The notes: generated by a model not told the origin, from the letters alone. 64,000 nucleotides of DNA from Clonostachys chloroleuca (GCA_037952775.1 JBANAY010000001.1:4340001-4404000), one strand, 5' to 3'. Shown: positions 34,312 to 46,520, counted from the first letter of the stretch. Translations and numbers: made by a program.

Positions 34312-37265
34312 ATGGCTCCCGCCTCCCAGTCCCCAGACGAAGGCCGTGCCTCTGAAGGTGAGGAGGATGGTGCACCTCTGCATCCGGATGACGCGGCTAT
34401 TGTAGCAAGCTTGGACGAACAGATGGTGCTGCAACAAAAGAATTTGGCAGAATTGAGGCAGTTTATAGAGAGCTACTCGGGTCCGCTCGACGAGGAAGCT
34501 GATGAGCCCGCAGGCCAAGCGGTAGGCTCGGCGGCAGGTCTCGCCACTTCTAGTTACGACCTCCACGACCCAATCCAATACCATGGCCAAGTAGAACTTC
34601 TCCAACAAAAGATATACGAAGCTATTGAGAGAGCAGGCGCAGCACCTGAGGGCAATGGATTTACAACAGCCCTGGATGCCGTTTCTCCCTCCTCGATGGT
34701 AAGCTATTGCAGTTGAAAGACACTGCTGTCTCAGCTAATATTTCGGACAGAAACCCCCGAAGAAAGCACGCCGCCCATCACCAGGAGTCACTCACGGCAC
34801 TCAGTCCAAAGGTAAGAAACCTGCCAGCCAGGCGTACCAGCCAGGGCTGCCGGCCGCGTTTACGCATCCCATTGATGCGTCCTATAAAAAGCCAATCATG
34901 TTTCACCGAGTTACTTGCGATGACTTGGATCCCAAGTGCCATCAACGATTGTATCTTGATTCACCCCAGTACAATCGAGGTCACCTCACGGGCGATCTAG
35001 CGGTTTCAGATGTGGACCAGTTCCTGAAGCAGCGTGAAAACACGCCGTTTGCCTTGTGTCGCGCAATTCAATGCTCCGGCAGCGGGTTTGCAACGATGAC
35101 TCAAAAAATGAGTCCAGCATACACCGATGAGGTAGTTTCCATCATCGACAAGGACCTCCTTTCCATAATCAAGCGGCTCTCCAAGTTCACCATCGACCTT
35201 CCTGACGATAAAAATGCGAAATCAGAGCGAGACAACTTCCACAGAGATAATTTGCATATAATACCTGCATCTTATACTCACTATTTCTTCTATCATCACA
35301 GGAGAGAAATCTACTCCAAGGCAGCTGGGGCTCCGGATGGTAGTCCAATCAAGCTTCTAGCTCAGTGGTTACAAAGTGGCCCTAGCCCCATGTACGCCGA
35401 ATGTGACAACTTGTTCTCAAAGCATTTGGTATCCGCCAAGACTGTGTGCTGGCTCTTCCCTATCGACGGTCTTTGCGTAGTTGAAAAAGGTCATCGAAAG
35501 CTTGGGTATGTAGTGGATCGTGTTGGTGTGGATAGGGTAGGGGTGATACTGTCAGTCTGGAACTGGGGATTCAACGGCCAATACCTGTTTCGCATGTATA
35601 CGATGCTCAGGTTGAAGAACCCGGCAATGACGAGTAAAGCAAGCATGAAAATCGAAGACCTTGGAATGTACCCAGTCGGATACGGCCCAGAAGATATAAG
35701 CCAACAGCTGCTACAAAATGGCGCTAAGTTCTGGAAGTTGAAGGACCAGGGATTCCATGCCTATGAAGGGTGGGACTACAATAGGGAGACATATTATGTG
35801 AGTCGAGCTTGGGTTCAGCACCTTAGAAAGTCATTACTTACTTTATGTAGACAGCAGACTCCCGATGGATGATTGACTACGACCTGTGGCTCGAAGGTGA
35901 GGGCCGCGATGAGTATGCCAAAAACCCAAAAGTGCCTCGCAAGATGGAGTATGATAAATGGGGAGACGACCTTCCGGGCTCCATTGAGCCAACTGCGATT
36001 CAGAAAATGGTACTCCCGCATGGTATCCATGCGTACAACTTGAAGGAGTTGAAGTGGAGTGAGTGACTTAGCATCAAAGGAGTCTACTGAATCTCCCTCG
36101 GTGCGCTAACCTCCGCAGTGTATCTATCGTTGGACCAGATCCGACCGGTTACCTGGAACAAGGATGCATTCAATCGACTTATACTCCCACAACGGACTAA
36201 AACCATGCTCAAGGCGCTCGTGATGACGAAGAAACCGGCAGCCAAGCCGCCTGGTTCTACCGAAACCCCGCAAGACAGAGCCAATTTTCTCGTCTCACGA
36301 AACGGAAGGCCGTTGATTATGCATTTCCATGGCGGTCCTGGAACAGGAAAGAGTTTTGCAGCTGGTATGTCTTCATGTCCATGGTTTCTGTCTTGATCTT
36401 GATCATTTAGCTAAGCGTTTCCCGTACAGAAAGGTGAGGAGGTCAAAACTTTTGTGAGGACACAAGGCTCACCTTAACATCGAATTAGCCTAGCAGAAAT
36501 TGCCGAGATGCCAATATTCCGCGTTACTTGCGGATCGATGGGGCTGACCTACGAGGCTACGGGCGAAGCTATTGTCCGCTCTCTACGTTGGGCCCAAAAA
36601 TGGAAATCCAGTGCGTGGACAATCTACCATGAGACCTTGGTGACTTACTGAACACTAAACCTTCATAGTTGTGGTATTTGACAGCCTCGATATATTTATT
36701 GAAAAGGGACCCGGATCGGATCTCAAAGACAATCGTCCCCCGTCAGGTAAGCAAGAGATACTTCCCCTGCATAATTCGATGTGTTGAGATGTCTGGTCTG
36801 GCGTCTTCCATTGCTGTTTTTTATTTTATACTCGAGCTCTCATCAGGACATCCCCAACACACGCAGAGTTGATACTAATTGCGCCTAGCGTTCTTTGAAT
36901 GCATAGCAAATCACGACGGCATCATCATCTTGACATCTAGCGATGCCCAACGCATTGACATTGACGAGAGATATACGTCCCGCTGCCAAGTCACTGTGTC
37001 TTTCCCACCATTGGACAAGCCCGCTAGACGAAGCGTATGGAAACAGTGCCTCGACCAACTGCGGGGAGAAAGTGCAAGTTCCGTTGCACAAGGAATTCAA
37101 TCGCACCTCGCTGCTTTATCGTGCTACCAACTTAACGGAAAGCAGATACATCACGCAATTACAAGTGCCCGGCAGATGGCCCTCTTTGAAAAGTCGAAGC
37201 TGGAATTTAGACACCTCAAAGACGCCATAGAGGTGGCGACGGATTCTGACCATCAATCGGAGTGA
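34312..37265 (+). CDS. AAA-family ATPase with N-terminal DUF7025-like domain
   Basis: My model has seven exons: 34,312-34,698, 34,751-35,797, 35,851-36,058, 36,119-36,364, 36,497-36,610, 36,669-36,746 and 36,889-37,265. It gives 818 residues in one frame. The start is the ATG in CACCATGG at 34,312. The N-terminus is acidic and disordered. Residues about 180-500 resemble the DUF7025 region that precedes AAA modules in many fungal proteins (WNWGFNG; YPVGYGPE). The AAA module has Walker A GGPGTGKS (about residue 619), a Walker B reading VVFDSLD where hhhhDE is usual, TSSD at the sensor-1 position, and a conserved TSR arginine. The sequence between Walker A and the next strand is shorter than usual. 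Introns of 132 and 142 nt are longer than the others (50-60 nt), so those two boundaries are the least certain. The cellular role of this family is not known. It may be catalytically weak. Confidence 0.8.
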
Positions 37266-38489
37266 GAGTCGTCAGAATACTGGAAAGAACCCGGCCAGGT
37301 GATGACTGCAAAGTAGTTATGAAAGTTGGGAACTCAAACAACGATAGTCTTAGTGAAGGTTGGATACAAACTGCAAAACTCGTGGCGAGCAGCAGGTCAT
37401 ACTTCTTATTGCACCGATGCAGATTGAAGAAGGGGCTTAACATTCAATGTATAGTGTGTTGTTATAGATTAACTCAATTTCTCTTGTGACACCCTCCTTG
37501 TTATTGACCAAGACGAAATAGTAGAGTGACGAGTATGCAAGTCGCCTGTTCTTGTACGCGGCTCAATGCAGGGGATCGAAGGAGACAACGGCAATCAGAA
37601 CAATACGGAAGTAGCTCGTAGCTAAACCGCAACAGATATACTTATTATTCGTAGATACCAAAGCTATTCTGAGACTGTGTTATGTAGATCTGGACTGGGA
37701 ATGGCTTCCCCGCATACACCATCCTAACATCCGCTATTAGACCAAGCAGTCGAACTCTGCATACGGTATACGATATAATCACCCCCACGGGATATCGTAG
37801 CGCTCTAGAACACAGCTAGCCATGGCTAGAGATATTTATTGTACAATTGAGCCTGCATGGACGTCCCCCATAAATGAACCTGCAGTCTATCAAATCAAAG
37901 AGTTGGGGACCCCACGCGAGCTGAAAATGGGTGGCTTGGTGGCTGGATGAGTCTAGCCCGCTGAAAAGATACCAAGGCTTCTTTGTTCGAGGTCACTAGG
38001 CGAGGAGAGTAGGAAGCACTGGGTATGAAAAAGCCTAACAACGTTTAGGTGGTCTGCTCGTCACATTCTGAGACCAGAGCGAGCTGAGCTGCGCACTGAC
38101 CGTAAATGCTGGGCAAAAGCCCAATGGCTGAAGCTCGACGATCTCATTCGCGGGGCATGCATGCAAATTGCAAATAGCGCGGATCCTGGGCCGCCTCTCT
38201 CTTTGATGGCCCCGATGATTCGGCGCATTTGTTGGGGTGCATATCGTGTCTGCCTGCCAAGCCAATTCAGCGCTTGCCACTTGGTGCCGTTGATGTGAGT
38301 CTCCAATCATAATAGTTAAGCAAAAGAAACTAAGATATTGCTCATGTGACTGTGTCTTTCCGTTAGTTGGCCCAAGAAAATGCATATCCGTCCCTCAAAA
38401 CCGTCGGCAGTCTCCCCTGTGCCCGCTTCGTTCATTACTTTCCACACTCCACAGCTATCAAATGGCCATCTAGTTGAATATTGATCAAT
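37266..38489. other. intergenic, nothing recognised
   Basis: About 1.2 kb between two convergently read-through-free genes on the same strand. Short frames on both strands lack start context, introns or domains. It presumably holds the 3' UTR of the AAA gene and the promoter of the membrane protein gene. Confidence 0.5.
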
Positions 38490-39383
38490 ATGGACCTCTC
38501 CCTTGTTCTATTGCTTCTTAGTTTTGTATTCAATGTGAGCAGCGAGCCCAGCGACTCTATGATAACTCAAGCTCCCGATTTCATCGGATGGATTCGGCAA
38601 GGAGCAGGCTGTGAGCAGCACCTGAAATACTACTCTCTCAATAACAGTAACCTTTGTATTTGTTTTGGACGCTAACCATGTGTGCTAGATGAGGTTGCCA
38701 TTTGCGAAAAGGGAATATTCACCTCATCGAGGTATTGGGCGGCTTGCATCGATACGGACCAGCCAGCTCTGCCTACTCGGTGTCGAGATGGCTCTGTCTT
38801 GATCTTTCCGACTACAACAGCCATATGGTAGGTCTACTCTGCGACCCCCAATATACTCGGCTTTATATCTGTTATGGTCTAACTGATTTACCTTAGTCCA
38901 ACAACCGCTACTTGCCGGACTGATTGGTTCTTCAATGACCCAGCAGATACAGCGGCCCGCACCATGATTGGCTGTGTCACAGGCACGCGAACATTGTACC
39001 ATTATAGAACAACTACTGTACCAACAATTACAAGCGCCGCCGTGACAGAATCTAGCAGAGCGTCAGCGTCAGCGTCCACTTCTGCTTCCGCTTCAACTTC
39101 AAGCTTGCCGCCAGTGACCTCGCCAGACCTTGCATGGATTGCGGGGCCCATTGTTGGCGGCCTTGCTGGGATTACACTCATAATTCTACTTGTATGGTTT
39201 TTGATGAGACGGAGGAACAGATATAGGAATCATCCCGGCTCTGCGATGCCAGAAACCCCTGACTCGGAGGCGAGACCGGAGAAAACACCAGCCATCACGT
39301 CTGTCTCGGGCTCGTTGAAAAGGAATCCTACTAGGAGGGTCGAGCTTCCGGGGCGCTCTTCTTCTTTGCGTAGTGTTCCATAG
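38490..39383 (+). CDS. secreted-type single-pass membrane protein, Cys-rich ectodomain
   Basis: Three exons, 38,490-38,646, 38,689-38,827 and 38,897-39,383, joined by clean GT-AG introns of 42 and 69 nt, give 260 residues. An N-terminal signal peptide (MDLSLVLLLLSFVFNVSS) comes first. An ectodomain of about 130 residues with six or more Cys follows (GCEQHL, VAICEKG, WAACID, PTRCRDG, ATCRTD, IGCVTG). Next are a Ser/Ala/Thr-rich stalk probably O-glycosylated, one membrane segment (about residues 176-202, IAGPIVGGLAGITLIILLVW) and a basic stop-transfer RRRNRYR. The cytosolic tail is short, Pro/Ser-rich and basic. This architecture is common among fungal surface proteins of unknown function and resembles WSC/Mid2-type sensors in layout only. 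I do not recognise a named family. Confidence 0.82.
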
Positions 39384-40463
39384 ACTCTGATTTCTGGGAT
39401 GATATGAAGGGCAGATGTGTAGTGAGTGTCGATCTGATATGAAGGGGGTCTTGGGAAAGGCTTCCATATGCTAGGCGGAATATAGCTGATTTATTTTGGG
39501 CAAGACTTCAGAATGCGGATTTAAGAGGAATCTTGTGGTCTCAGACTACTGTAATCAAATTTGATACTGATAGCACAGACTTTCATATTCAACGTATCTC
39601 AATATGATTTGAAAGGAAAGCAAAACAGTAGTAAATCATAAGCCACATCAACCCATGTCCTTGGTAGTGGTACTTTCAGCGTTCTGTTCATATCTTCGGC
39701 ATTAGTCTTCTCGAATGATTCGGCGTTGTCTAGTTAGGATTCAGATTCATATTTGGGTCTGGAGGCAACTCGAGATAGTGACGGAAGTGAGCCCAGAGAT
39801 GCCATTTTGGACTTATTTGTCAACCTGAGCGCTTAGATATTCCGAACTGGCTTCGAGGCTTTCTGTGAGAGACTAGAGAAGTGTCTTGATGTGGGAAGTC
39901 TAATCTCGAAGCAAAATTGGAGCAAACGCGAAGGGAGCATCGGGTGATACTCTGGTCTGTTGGCTGCATAGTTGTACCACCTTACATACCCCTAGTTACC
40001 GTTGACCACAGGCCGAAATTTCTTCAATGCAGGGGGCGAAAACACGTAATGTAATTAAAAGGCGCAAAAGTCCTCTGGCAGGCAGACACGGAAGTTCTGC
40101 GACTGTCTGTTGGTACCTCTCCTACAAGAAGTGGGCCAGCAACAGGGGATGCGACCATCCCTGCGTCATCCATTTGGCAAAGTGCATATCGTTGGCTCAA
40201 ATGCTGCTTGAATCTGGGAGAAAGCGGTTTGGCTTTGATGTGTGCTCGACAGAACCGGCTCGATACAGAACATGTGTGGGTTTCACTTTGACCCACGCAT
40301 GAGTTAAGTGAGCAATACAAGTCGGGTAAGTAAAGGGAGGAAAACAATAATTCTCCCTTAAGGTGAGTGTTATAATAATCATAGTTTAGATTGAACGTAC
40401 TTTAGAGAATTATGAAATGAATAGATAAAGGGATTTGAATTGGGTAGTTGCCTTAGACTAGGT
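39384..40463. other. intergenic, nothing recognised
   Basis: About 1.1 kb between the 3' ends of a forward gene and a reverse gene. It is partly AT-rich (39,480-39,660 and 40,360-40,440). Frames at 40,024-40,347 on both strands overlap each other and show no domain. Confidence 0.5.
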
Positions 40464-41663
40464 TCAAACATTTGCAGGAGGGTATTTGTATGCAATGTAC
40501 GCCAAGATAAGTTGAAGTAAACCGACGATGAATGACAGAACGCCAAAGATTACCGCTAGTAGCAATCCAATGATAGCAACAGTGAGTGCATTCCTCTCAG
40601 ATGTGTGTCTCTCAAACCAAGCAACTAAGGCGTTTGGTGGCGGAGGCTTCTTGACAAAGCCCTGGAGTACTGAAAGCCGAGAGCCCCAGTAGTCAAACTC
40701 CATATCCATAGGGGTGGCTCGGACAAACTCGATCCATCTGCTCTCTGGATCAAAGCCGTGTTTCTGAATCATATTATCCAAGGATGCACGGGATCTTTTG
40801 TCGCGAACGCTGGCGACTGGATATAGAACATCGTGGAAAGTTAGTAGTGTTTCTAGTAGCAATTTCGGTGGTAATGTCCCCCTAAGAGGATCAGCAAAGC
40901 TATGGAGATATAGGATCTTGGTCTAGCGTTACCTTTTCAAACTCTCCTCGAATGAAAGGTCCAATGGTTCGTTTTTAGTCTTCTCAAGATGTGCTCTTAG
41001 AAACGATACTTGGTGAAAGACCTTGAGAGTCATATTTTTCGGGTCCAGTATAAGATGCTCCAATAAATTGTTTGTTTTCCTAAACTTGATGCCGAAACGT
41101 TTCGATAACTTCCATGCCTTGAGTTGTTTCTTGCTCCGGTCCTGGTGAGGTGTGTTACAGGGCAGCGAAACAGAATCAAATGCGTCTTGAATAAAGATAA
41201 CAAACGATACACTGCCTTCCCATTTGACGTGGCGTGAAAAATTGTCAAGCAGGTTATGGGCATAGTATTCTTTGAGCGAACAGTTGATAGCAAATGCCAC
41301 TTCAGTGGTGATTCTCACGATGTGCTCCTTCTCCCTTTGGCTAGATGATCCTCCCGTCTTTGAATCGACCGCACTTTGGATGAAAGCATCGAATGAGATC
41401 TGTGGATTGCGAGTGATGAGATTGACGCAGTTGATGATATCGCCATGCGAGCGCAATGCCGGGGTGTCAAGCTCTATCACAGCATCTCCCGTGGACGCTG
41501 GGCAAACGGCCGAATAATAATGCTGGAAGTAAGCATCGAATCTCTGCGTATTGGCCTGGTCAGCAAGGTAGTTTATCTCAGGTGTTTTGGAGTTTGCTGG
41601 GTAGCTCGCAACATGGATCCGACACTTTATTCGGATCTCCCCTTCTACAATGATACATGACAA
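40464..41663 (-). CDS. fungal membrane protein of unknown function, 5' end unresolved
   Basis: Two exons on the minus strand, 41,663-40,933 and 40,881-40,464, are joined by a 51-nt intron with a phase-2 junction that restores K-R-G-T-L-P-P-K. Together they give about 382 residues. The C-terminus carries a hydrophobic stretch (about 40 residues, LTVAIIGLLLAVIFGVLSFI and on) that would make one long or two short membrane segments, followed by YKYPP. The upstream part is soluble, with 'KAWKLSKRFGIKFRKTNNLL'. The open frame has no ATG near its start (it begins TTG at 41,663, with an in-frame stop upstream). So a 5' exon is probably missing from my model, or the gene is damaged. A frame starting ATGACTCGTGATGATACG at about 41,825 could supply it, but no proper intron connects the two. 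I believe homologous proteins occur in Aspergillus and Penicillium. Function unknown. Confidence 0.65.
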
Positions 41664-41843
41664 AGTAGCAACTAATTTAATAGCCTCGCTAACTTAAGGG
41701 AAAGGATCGGCTTTCCTTCCATATAGCATTAGTAGAGAAGTTTGAGAAGTAATTGAGCAATTCTTGCTTTCTTGGAATTAGTGTCATCTCCCTAGAGATA
41801 AGGTTCGTATCATCACGAGTCATGTGGCGCTTTCACCCCACAA

Positions 41844-41859
41844 CGGAGGTTGAAGTCCG
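41844..41859 (+). promoter_or_regulatory. CGG-N10-CCG site, candidate Zn2Cys6 dimer site
   Basis: CGGAGGTTGAAGTCCG lies 296 bp upstream of the Zn2Cys6 regulator's ATG and 180 bp upstream of the divergent membrane protein frame. Near-identical sites are at 46,521-46,536 and 47,015-47,030. Inverted CGG triplets spaced by 10 bp are the kind of site bound by dimeric Zn2Cys6 factors (Put3 uses this spacing). The identity of the spacer across the copies suggests one factor. Confidence 0.6.
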
Positions 41860-42154
41860 TCACATCCCTGGTCATCTCCAAAGCCGCCGGGTTATGCCTA
41901 TTACATAACTACCCCAACGATCCAAGGCATGGCATTGGTGACTTACCTACCTAATGAACGACTGTGCCTAGCGGGGTTGGAAGAAAGAAATGTTAATGAG
42001 TGTCACTATCAGGTATCCAACAAGCTTCTCCTGCCACGCTCCTGGTATTTACAACAACAGTTGACTTTCTTATGCTGGGTCCAGACGACGACAAGCCTGA
42101 TTACCTCCGAAGATTGCCATTTCTCGTTGTAATACCAAGCAAAATCAATCAGGC

Positions 42155-44149
42155 ATGGACACACTCTCCGAGTGGCAGTCAAATATGGAGTTCGACATCC
42201 GCGGACCGCCGCAGCCTCAGAAGTTCTCATGCAAACGGTGCCAACTCCGCAAGTTGAGGTGCAGCCGCACAGAACCTTGTAGCAACTGTCAGAGAAGCCG
42301 CCAGGTGTGCGAATACCGAAATCTCACATCTCGGAAAAGGCCGGCCGCCAAAGAGTATGTAGTTGGCTTGGAGAAGCGTGTCGCCTGGCTTGAGTCACTT
42401 ATTGTGAGATTAAAGGCAGCCAGTCTCGAGGAAAGGGATACGATGCTTGAGGCAGTCTCTCTTAGTGATGATCTACTTACTGTTAGTGACCAAGTTTCCC
42501 AAGTGGCGGACAACCGACGCACCGCTTCTGAAGGACTCGGATCGCAACATTACCTCCATGGGTCGTTTCAAATCAGACCAGGAGGGTACATGATCTATCA
42601 CGGCGCAAGTAGTGTATTCTATGCCCTGAAAGAAGCAAAATCATTGGCCTCAAAACGGCGTGTCCGTCAATCCAGCTATGAAAGCGTTTCCTCCCCCAGC
42701 AGCTCGATATATGTGGGCTCTGGGACCGACTTCAACCACGTGGCCCAACACTTTGGCATCGACATGAATGACGACTTAATCACCAAAATGCTGATGCAAT
42801 TTTTTAAATGGCAATATCCTTACTTCATGTTCATCTATAGGGAAGCCTTCTTGCGCGACCATACCGGAGATCGTGCCGGCTCCCCATACTGGTCAACGGC
42901 CTTGGTGCTCTCCATGTGTGCCCTGGGCGCTCTGACATCTGATGAAGAGTCGGAACGGTTAATGAGTGGACAATTCTTCTCCGCCGCAGAAACCATCGCG
43001 ATCGTCTCGGGCTTGGCTCGGCCTTCAATTACCACTGTTCAGACGTTTCTCTGCCTAGCTTTCTATGAGATCGGACGAGGCGAGCCTTCTAAGGCGTGGG
43101 GTTTCTCCGGTAGGATCCCGGTCGGACGCCTCTTTCTATACATCGCTAATGGCCTTGGCAGGAATTGCGTTCCGGATGGCGCAGGATCTTGGGTTTCAGA
43201 AGGACCCCGACCATTGGGTTTCACACCACGCATTAGCAACCGTGCCAGAAGACATTGAGATTCGTCGACGGATATACTGGGGCTGCTACTGTTCAGATAA
43301 GATCATCAGTCTTATACTTGGCCGTCCAGTACAACTCTACCGCGCTGATGGTGAAGTCCACGATCGTCTTGTGGGATTACCGTAAGGACTTACTTACTGC
43401 CTACCTACTTCTTGAATATGGCTCTGCTAGACTTGCCGCTGACCTTATCCGAAGAGACTTACCTGACATTGAATCCTGGTTGCCAGCCGACATGGATACT
43501 GCGAAGACCTATAACCCCTGTCACGATCATAGACGCAACCAGTGCTCGACTTCTTTCCAAGAGCAGCGCCGACTTTGCCAAATCATTGAGAAGATGCTTT
43601 CGTTGGTATTTTCTGCCCGGTTTAACTCTGCTTGTAGTTCGAAAAAAACTTGCATCGACACTATAAATTTGGAGTTGTGTCGATGGCAGGAGTCATTACC
43701 GAATACTGTAAAGTGTAACAAATGGGAACCGAGCAATACGACATTGATGATGAGCGTGGCTGCTCTTCAGTAAGCATCTCTCATGGACCCCTTGTAGCCA
43801 CTCTTTCAAAGTGTCTAATACGTTTCCTAGCATGCTTTATCATAGCTGTCGCATAATTCTTCACTTTGAACTAGCCAAGAATGAGGAGGGTGCAGAGGCA
43901 GGCGATGTTTCTTGGGAAGACGCTAGAGAAATCTGCGTTGCGGCCGTAGAGGATATAACATTTCTCACCCGAAGATATAGAGGGCAATATGGCCTACGCC
44001 ATGCATCCATGATATTCGTCTACGGAATTGTGCAAGCCATCCGAACGGCTAGGGCGTTCCATCAAAATGAAGTGGAGGCAGTATATCTGATCCAAGCACT
44101 CGAGGAATGCTCTCACACTTGGGCACTGGCTGCTTTTGACTTTGACTAA
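42155..44149 (+). CDS. Zn2Cys6 fungal transcription factor
   Basis: Four exons (42,155-43,109, 43,162-43,381, 43,431-43,769, 43,831-44,149) with 49-61 nt introns give 610 residues. The zinc cluster is at residues 25-51 in the form CX2CX6CX5CX2CX6C (CKRCQLRKLRC ... CSNCQRSRQVC). A basic linker and a probable dimerisation coiled coil follow (about residues 70-105, VVGLEKRVAWLESLIVRLK). The middle homology region of fungal transcription factors (Fungal_trans) spans roughly 200-420, with RRRIYWGCYCSDKIISLILG. The start ATG is preceded by an in-frame-independent leader and gives the N-terminus nearest the zinc cluster. A CGG-N10-CCG site lies 296 bp upstream, so self-regulation is possible. It likely controls the neighbouring aminotransferase and MFS genes (inference from shared sites). 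Confidence 0.9.
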
Positions 44150-44768
44150 GGCCTGACACGTCGGGGAACAAATCATTGTCGTGGATGCATCGTCCATGTC
44201 TTGACGATCAGGCTGTTATATCACCGCTTAACTTATTGACTTAACTTGATATTACTTTTAAACTTGGTATTGACTTCTATACTATCGAAATTTTATCTAT
44301 AAGACTGGAAGAATATTATTGGTGCTATCTAATACTGCTTATTGTTATTATTATTGTTGTTACCTGGTTATACTATGATAGTCTTAAGTTATCCTATTTG
44401 ATATTGTTTATGGTACTGTTTGTGATATTGTTTCTTATATCGAATTGTATCTGCAGTATTGTTAACCTATATACACCAAAGGCCCATCATGCCTCGGCGT
44501 CGGTACACCCCTCCCATACCTCCTCGCAAGCTGATTGGGGCCTACCGGCCTCCTATTCAGCTGCCGCCTCCTCTCAGCGGAAAGGGACTCCCTGAGCCTA
44601 CAAGTCAGGCGGTCCAGGATCCACTCACTCTCCCCCTGGCTGCCCATGAGAGGGCTCTGATACCCGACCCAGGACCACTTCAGCTGGTCAGAGAAGCATC
44701 CATTGAGCTTGTACAGACAATGAAAACTTTCATTGCTTGGTCTCTTTTAATGTATATATTAAGATCAC
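44150..44768. other. intergenic between convergent genes
   Basis: The first ~300 bp are AT-rich with TTATTATTATTG low complexity. A forward open frame at 44,489-44,893 (Pro/Arg-rich start MPRRRYTPPIPPRK) runs into the 3' end of the aminotransferase gene on the other strand. It shows no domain and I do not call it a gene. Confidence 0.45.
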
Positions 44769-46052
44769 TCACTGCCTTCCCAACGGTATATCAGCCTCAA
44801 CACCCTTTGCCAAAACTTGAGATATCCTCTCCACATCATCCAAATTGTTGTAGAAACCGAATGATACACGGATACCCAGACGATAAGGTGTAACAATGAT
44901 ATTGTTATCCTTCAGTAGCTGAACCCATCTGGAATCATGTAGATCAAGGATATATAAGTGAGGGGCATGTTGCTGGCGAGAGGTTGGTCCGACAATATCA
45001 ATACCCAGGGGCTTCAATTGTACACGGAGTGCGTCGCCAAGACGGAACAGGTGCTCCTCGACATCCTTGGGCTTCATTACATCCACATAGAATTCTATCC
45101 ATGCTCGTGCAGCAGCAATGGCAATGAGACTGATATTCAGATGCTCAAACCTTCGGGCACTGGGGTGGAAGATGAGCTCTTCAGAAGGCACCAACAGGTC
45201 TCCCCGGACATTTTGCACGGCTCCGTAGCCAACAACAGGCGGGGGGTTTGTAAGCTCTGGGATGACTTTTGGATCAACATAGAGTGCCGCCAGACCAGTT
45301 GGGCAGTTCAGACCCTTATGCATTCCAAAGGCGGCGGCAGATACTCCCAGTTGTTGGACATCAACATCTGCAAACCCAACTTGCTGTGTCATATCCACAA
45401 GGACGTGGATACCCTTGGGACGGAAAGCTGCAGCAATACCAGCGACATCATTCCACTGGCCACTGTGAAACATGATAGAGCTGAGTCCAATCGCGATAGT
45501 ACGCTCATCAACATAAGCAGCAAAGGTGTCGGCAGTTGCAGCAGTGACGCCCGACTTCTCCGCGGTTGCAATGGTTGGGACCTGGCGGACTTCAAGCCCA
45601 AATGAGCGCATCGCCATCCAGCCGTAGCCATGGTTTGGGTGCTCAGTATCAAGGATAACAACATTATCGCCAGGCTGGAACTTGATACTATGGATGAACG
45701 AGTTCAGGCCCTCAGTGGTATCTCGCATAAAGGCAATATCGTCAGCTGAAGGAGCGTTGATATAACGGGCCAAGGCGGCACGAGTCTCCGCACCGGCTGT
45801 TTGCCATGCAGGTTTCGGGTGGCAGTCTTGGAGTGCCTCATTAGCATAGCGGGTGATGGCCGCGTGAGTGATGAGATTGGCCGGTGGTGCGAATGAGGCG
45901 TTGAGGAACGTGACTTTGCCATCAGAAGCGACAGGCACCAAGCGTCGGAATAAAGCGAACTTGTCTGGTGAGGTAGAGGCAGACTTGGAGGTGGCAGCTA
46001 CTGCATCTGTGCGATTTGAGTCGCCGTTAAACTCGACAAGACTGGGTGCCAT
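44769..46052 (-). CDS. PLP-dependent class-V aminotransferase family enzyme
   Basis: A single intron-free frame of 427 residues starting at ATG 46,052. It has the fold-type I class-V pattern (cysteine desulfurase / isopenicillin-N epimerase / kynureninase-like). An early substrate and PLP region reads 'FMRDTTEGLN' (about residue 110). 'DTEHPNHGYGW' is near 135. The PLP-binding Asp is in 'VLVDMTQQVG' (about 219). The Schiff-base Lys is in 'GMHKGLNCPTG' (about 245). A C-terminal domain includes 'NIIVTPYRLGIRVSFGFYNN'. The first ~30 residues are extra and unstructured. By family it acts on an amino acid or amine substrate through a PLP aldimine. The precise reaction cannot be told from sequence. 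It shares its promoter region with the divergent MFS gene, where two CGG-N10-CCG sites lie. Confidence 0.88.
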   Translation of the reverse strand: MAPSLVEFNGDSNRTDAVAATSKSASTSPDKFALFRRLVPVASDGKVTFLNASFAPPANLITHAAITRYANEALQDCHPKPAWQTAGAETRAALARYINAPSADDIAFMRDTTEGLNSFIHSIKFQPGDNVVILDTEHPNHGYGWMAMRSFGLEVRQVPTIATAEKSGVTAATADTFAAYVDERTIAIGLSSIMFHSGQWNDVAGIAAAFRPKGIHVLVDMTQQVGFADVDVQQLGVSAAAFGMHKGLNCPTGLAALYVDPKVIPELTNPPPVVGYGAVQNVRGDLLVPSEELIFHPSARRFEHLNISLIAIAAARAWIEFYVDVMKPKDVEEHLFRLGDALRVQLKPLGIDIVGPTSRQQHAPHLYILDLHDSRWVQLLKDNNIIVTPYRLGIRVSFGFYNNLDDVERISQVLAKGVEADIPLGRQ

Positions 46053-46520
46053 GATGATTAAGAAGGGAAAGAAAGGTAGGTATTCTTGAGAATAAGAGAA
46101 AAGATGTTGATTTGCCTTGCTGTTTATATTTCATCAGAAGAGTCTCCTTATATACTATTTATTGGGCCCTGGAAAGTGCCCATTGACCTTCGGGATTCCG
46201 CATCCATCACTCTATGAGGATAATTTCTGGGGGTGCTGCAATCGATGATTCTAGCAACGGGCATCACCCTCCGCCTCCGTTCTCTCTACTTGAATATTGG
46301 GTGATGCGGCGAAGATCAACGGCTCGAACCGCCACCTGCGGCATTTTTGAAGAATCATCTTGTTCCTGGTTGAAGGACGTGACTAGCCAAGGAAATTTTG
46401 AAAGCAATTCCTTGCTCAACGGTATTTTACTAGCCAGATTTACCAATAAGAGTGATTAGAATGATAAATTGAAAGTCCCACTGTCGTATGTCACTTGACG
46501 ATATGAATAAGATCCACTTG

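Noticed and set aside
34117..34608. 163-codon minus-strand frame
   Set aside because: It overlaps exon 1 of the AAA gene and its leader, and has no domain or start context.
35240..35300. possible intron inside exon 2 of the AAA gene (…ATCACAG acceptor-like end)
   Set aside because: There is no GT donor in range, the frame is open through it, and the encoded YHHR-type segment fits the family.
44958..45605. 215-codon forward frame
   Set aside because: Shadow of the aminotransferase gene on the other strand.
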